Both the position numbers and the translations under genes were made by a program. Positions 63,426 through 64,000 of a stretch of 64,000 nucleotides of DNA are shown piece by piece. This stretch comes from CAKMZU01 sp965248335 (GTDB lineage: Bacteria > Pseudomonadota > Gammaproteobacteria > Pseudomonadales > DT-91), in assembly GCA_965248335.1 (NCBI GenBank), contig CBDFIY010000002.1, positions 620,001 through 684,000 on the forward strand. The letters run 5' to 3'. Below the pieces are notes generated by a model. The model was not told where the DNA came from, ran no database searches, and worked only from the letters and a program-made list of their open reading frames with translations. Position 1 is the first letter of the stretch. Each line of letters begins with the position of its first letter.

Positions 63426-63429
63426 GTTA

Positions 63430-64000
63430 TTACCGTGTTTTTATATCATCATAAGTTAGCGGGTTCGTTACGACAGCCTGTTCAATCAGTCGATAAAATA
63501 GTAGCCCCCTTGATTTTGATTTTCTGCGATTAAACCTAAAGGTATATTCATCAAGATAATACTCTAGATGTTTTTCTTGTATTGCTCCCTGATACGCGCC
63601 TAGAAGCCATCTTTTTAATAATGAAGCCACTCTATGGACACCAGGCATTGTTATATGCGCAGCAATATCAGAGCCCAAATGAACGGTTCTATGATGAGCA
63701 AATCCATTTTCTTTAGCGCAGTTATATACTGGAGAGCCATCACTATAAATAACACTTCCGGGACTCACTACATCCAGAATGAACTGTTTAATATTATCTT
63801 TTGTTGCCGCAGAAACATGCCTTAAACGAACCCGTCCAAAGCCTTTAGGTTCAAGTAGCTCTACCGCTACGAGAATGACTGTTTTACTTTTACTGTTATG
63901 ATTTCCTTTGCTTTTTCTCGGCACAACACCGCCAATGAAAATTTCGTCAACTTCAACGAGGCCTGATAACTTTTCTCTTTCTGGGTTGATCATTGCTGAG
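63430..64000 (-). CDS. IS1595-family (ISXO2-like) transposase, 5' part outside window
   Basis: The frame runs from the stop at 63430-63432 to 63993, where a Met occurs, and probably further. The usual N-terminal zinc-binding and helix-turn-helix part is not seen and should lie beyond the window. The catalytic core has LVEVDEIFIGGV, VIYSDGSPVYN and FNRRKSKSRGLLFYRL, the DDE/N type of IS1595. The frame is intact here despite the partial duplication downstream. Confidence 0.85.
   Translation of the reverse strand, partial: SAMINPEREKLSGLVEVDEIFIGGVVPRKSKGNHNSKSKTVILVAVELLEPKGFGRVRLRHVSAATKDNIKQFILDVVSPGSVIYSDGSPVYNCAKENGFAHHRTVHLGSDIAAHITMPGVHRVASLLKRWLLGAYQGAIQEKHLEYYLDEYTFRFNRRKSKSRGLLFYRLIEQAVVTNPLTYDDIKTR

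Larger units (their letters stand above)
63046..64000 (-). mobile_element. IS1595-type insertion sequence (extends past window)
   Basis: It begins with GGGCTATCCACTTAGCCC, an end that itself folds into a GGGCTA/TAGCCC hairpin, and contains an ISXO2-like transposase. The other end lies beyond the window. An internal duplication follows the terminus (63082-63425). Confidence 0.75.

Noticed and set aside
1..64000. tRNA, rRNA or prophage genes
   Set aside because: No cloverleaf-like GGTTCGAATCC context outside coding regions, no rRNA stretches, and no phage structural or integrase genes were seen by eye. A dedicated scan could still find a missed tRNA.

Overview
The window looks like an AT-rich gammaproteobacterial chromosome segment, probably marine or host-associated. 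The support is an E. coli-like DbpA helicase, a TonB-dependent receptor, an ExeM-type nuclease, Gtr and phosphoethanolamine-transferase lipid/LPS-modifying genes, and a PuuD-type urate oxidation operon. I saw no rRNA, tRNA or CRISPR array. Insertion sequences are frequent, pseudogenes are fresh, and two intergenic repeat families recur, so this genome is being actively remodelled by mobile DNA. Genus cannot be assigned from sequence alone.

Layout. 1-0.6 kb: 5' part of a membrane sensor. 0.9-18.7 kb: surface-polysaccharide locus with two sialyltransferase-like paralogues, an O-antigen ligase/polymerase-like protein, GT2/GT4 and other glycosyltransferases, an LtaS-like and an EptA-like alkaline-phosphatase-fold transferase, an FkbM methyltransferase, a KpsS-like protein and a GtrA/GtrB/GT83 module. 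19-27.4 kb: exported nuclease, TonB-dependent receptor and two exported proteins of unknown function, with an IS inserted at the 5' end of one. 27.5-31.7 kb: dbpA, then a translationally coupled DUF1611 P-loop protein and PLP racemase, bracketed by related intergenic repeats. 32.2-42.0 kb: a minus-strand purine-catabolic operon, xdhA-xdhB-xdhC-allB-uraD-uraH-guaD-(unknown)-puuD, which should take guanine/xanthine through urate to allantoate.

42.4-46.4 kb: nested IS remnants and decayed alsS and carboxymuconolactone-decarboxylase-family genes. 46.5-49.2 kb: a three-gene CoA-transferase / CitE-like lyase / MaoC hydratase operon that matches the itaconate degradation set (Ict, Ccl, Ich). 49.5-57.6 kb: one very large BIG2-repeat lipoprotein adhesin, broken by an ISAzo13-type and an ISAs1-type element, a short insertion, a frameshift and an in-frame stop. 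Removing the two IS elements restores the reading frame exactly. 57.9-62.1 kb: glutamate decarboxylase, a DUF2059 protein and an NlpC/P60 peptidase. 62.1-64 kb: a second ISAzo13 copy cut by an IS1595-type element that carries an internal tandem duplication.

The most notable items are the itaconate operon in a genome with signs of decay, the IS-dissected adhesin, a MITE with perfect 5-bp target duplications whose likely parent IS remnant lies 42 kb away, a roughly 125-bp palindromic repeat family with six copies, a probable programmed -1 frameshift in the ISAzo13 element, and the DUF1611-racemase pair with an unusual tandem-repeat N-terminus.
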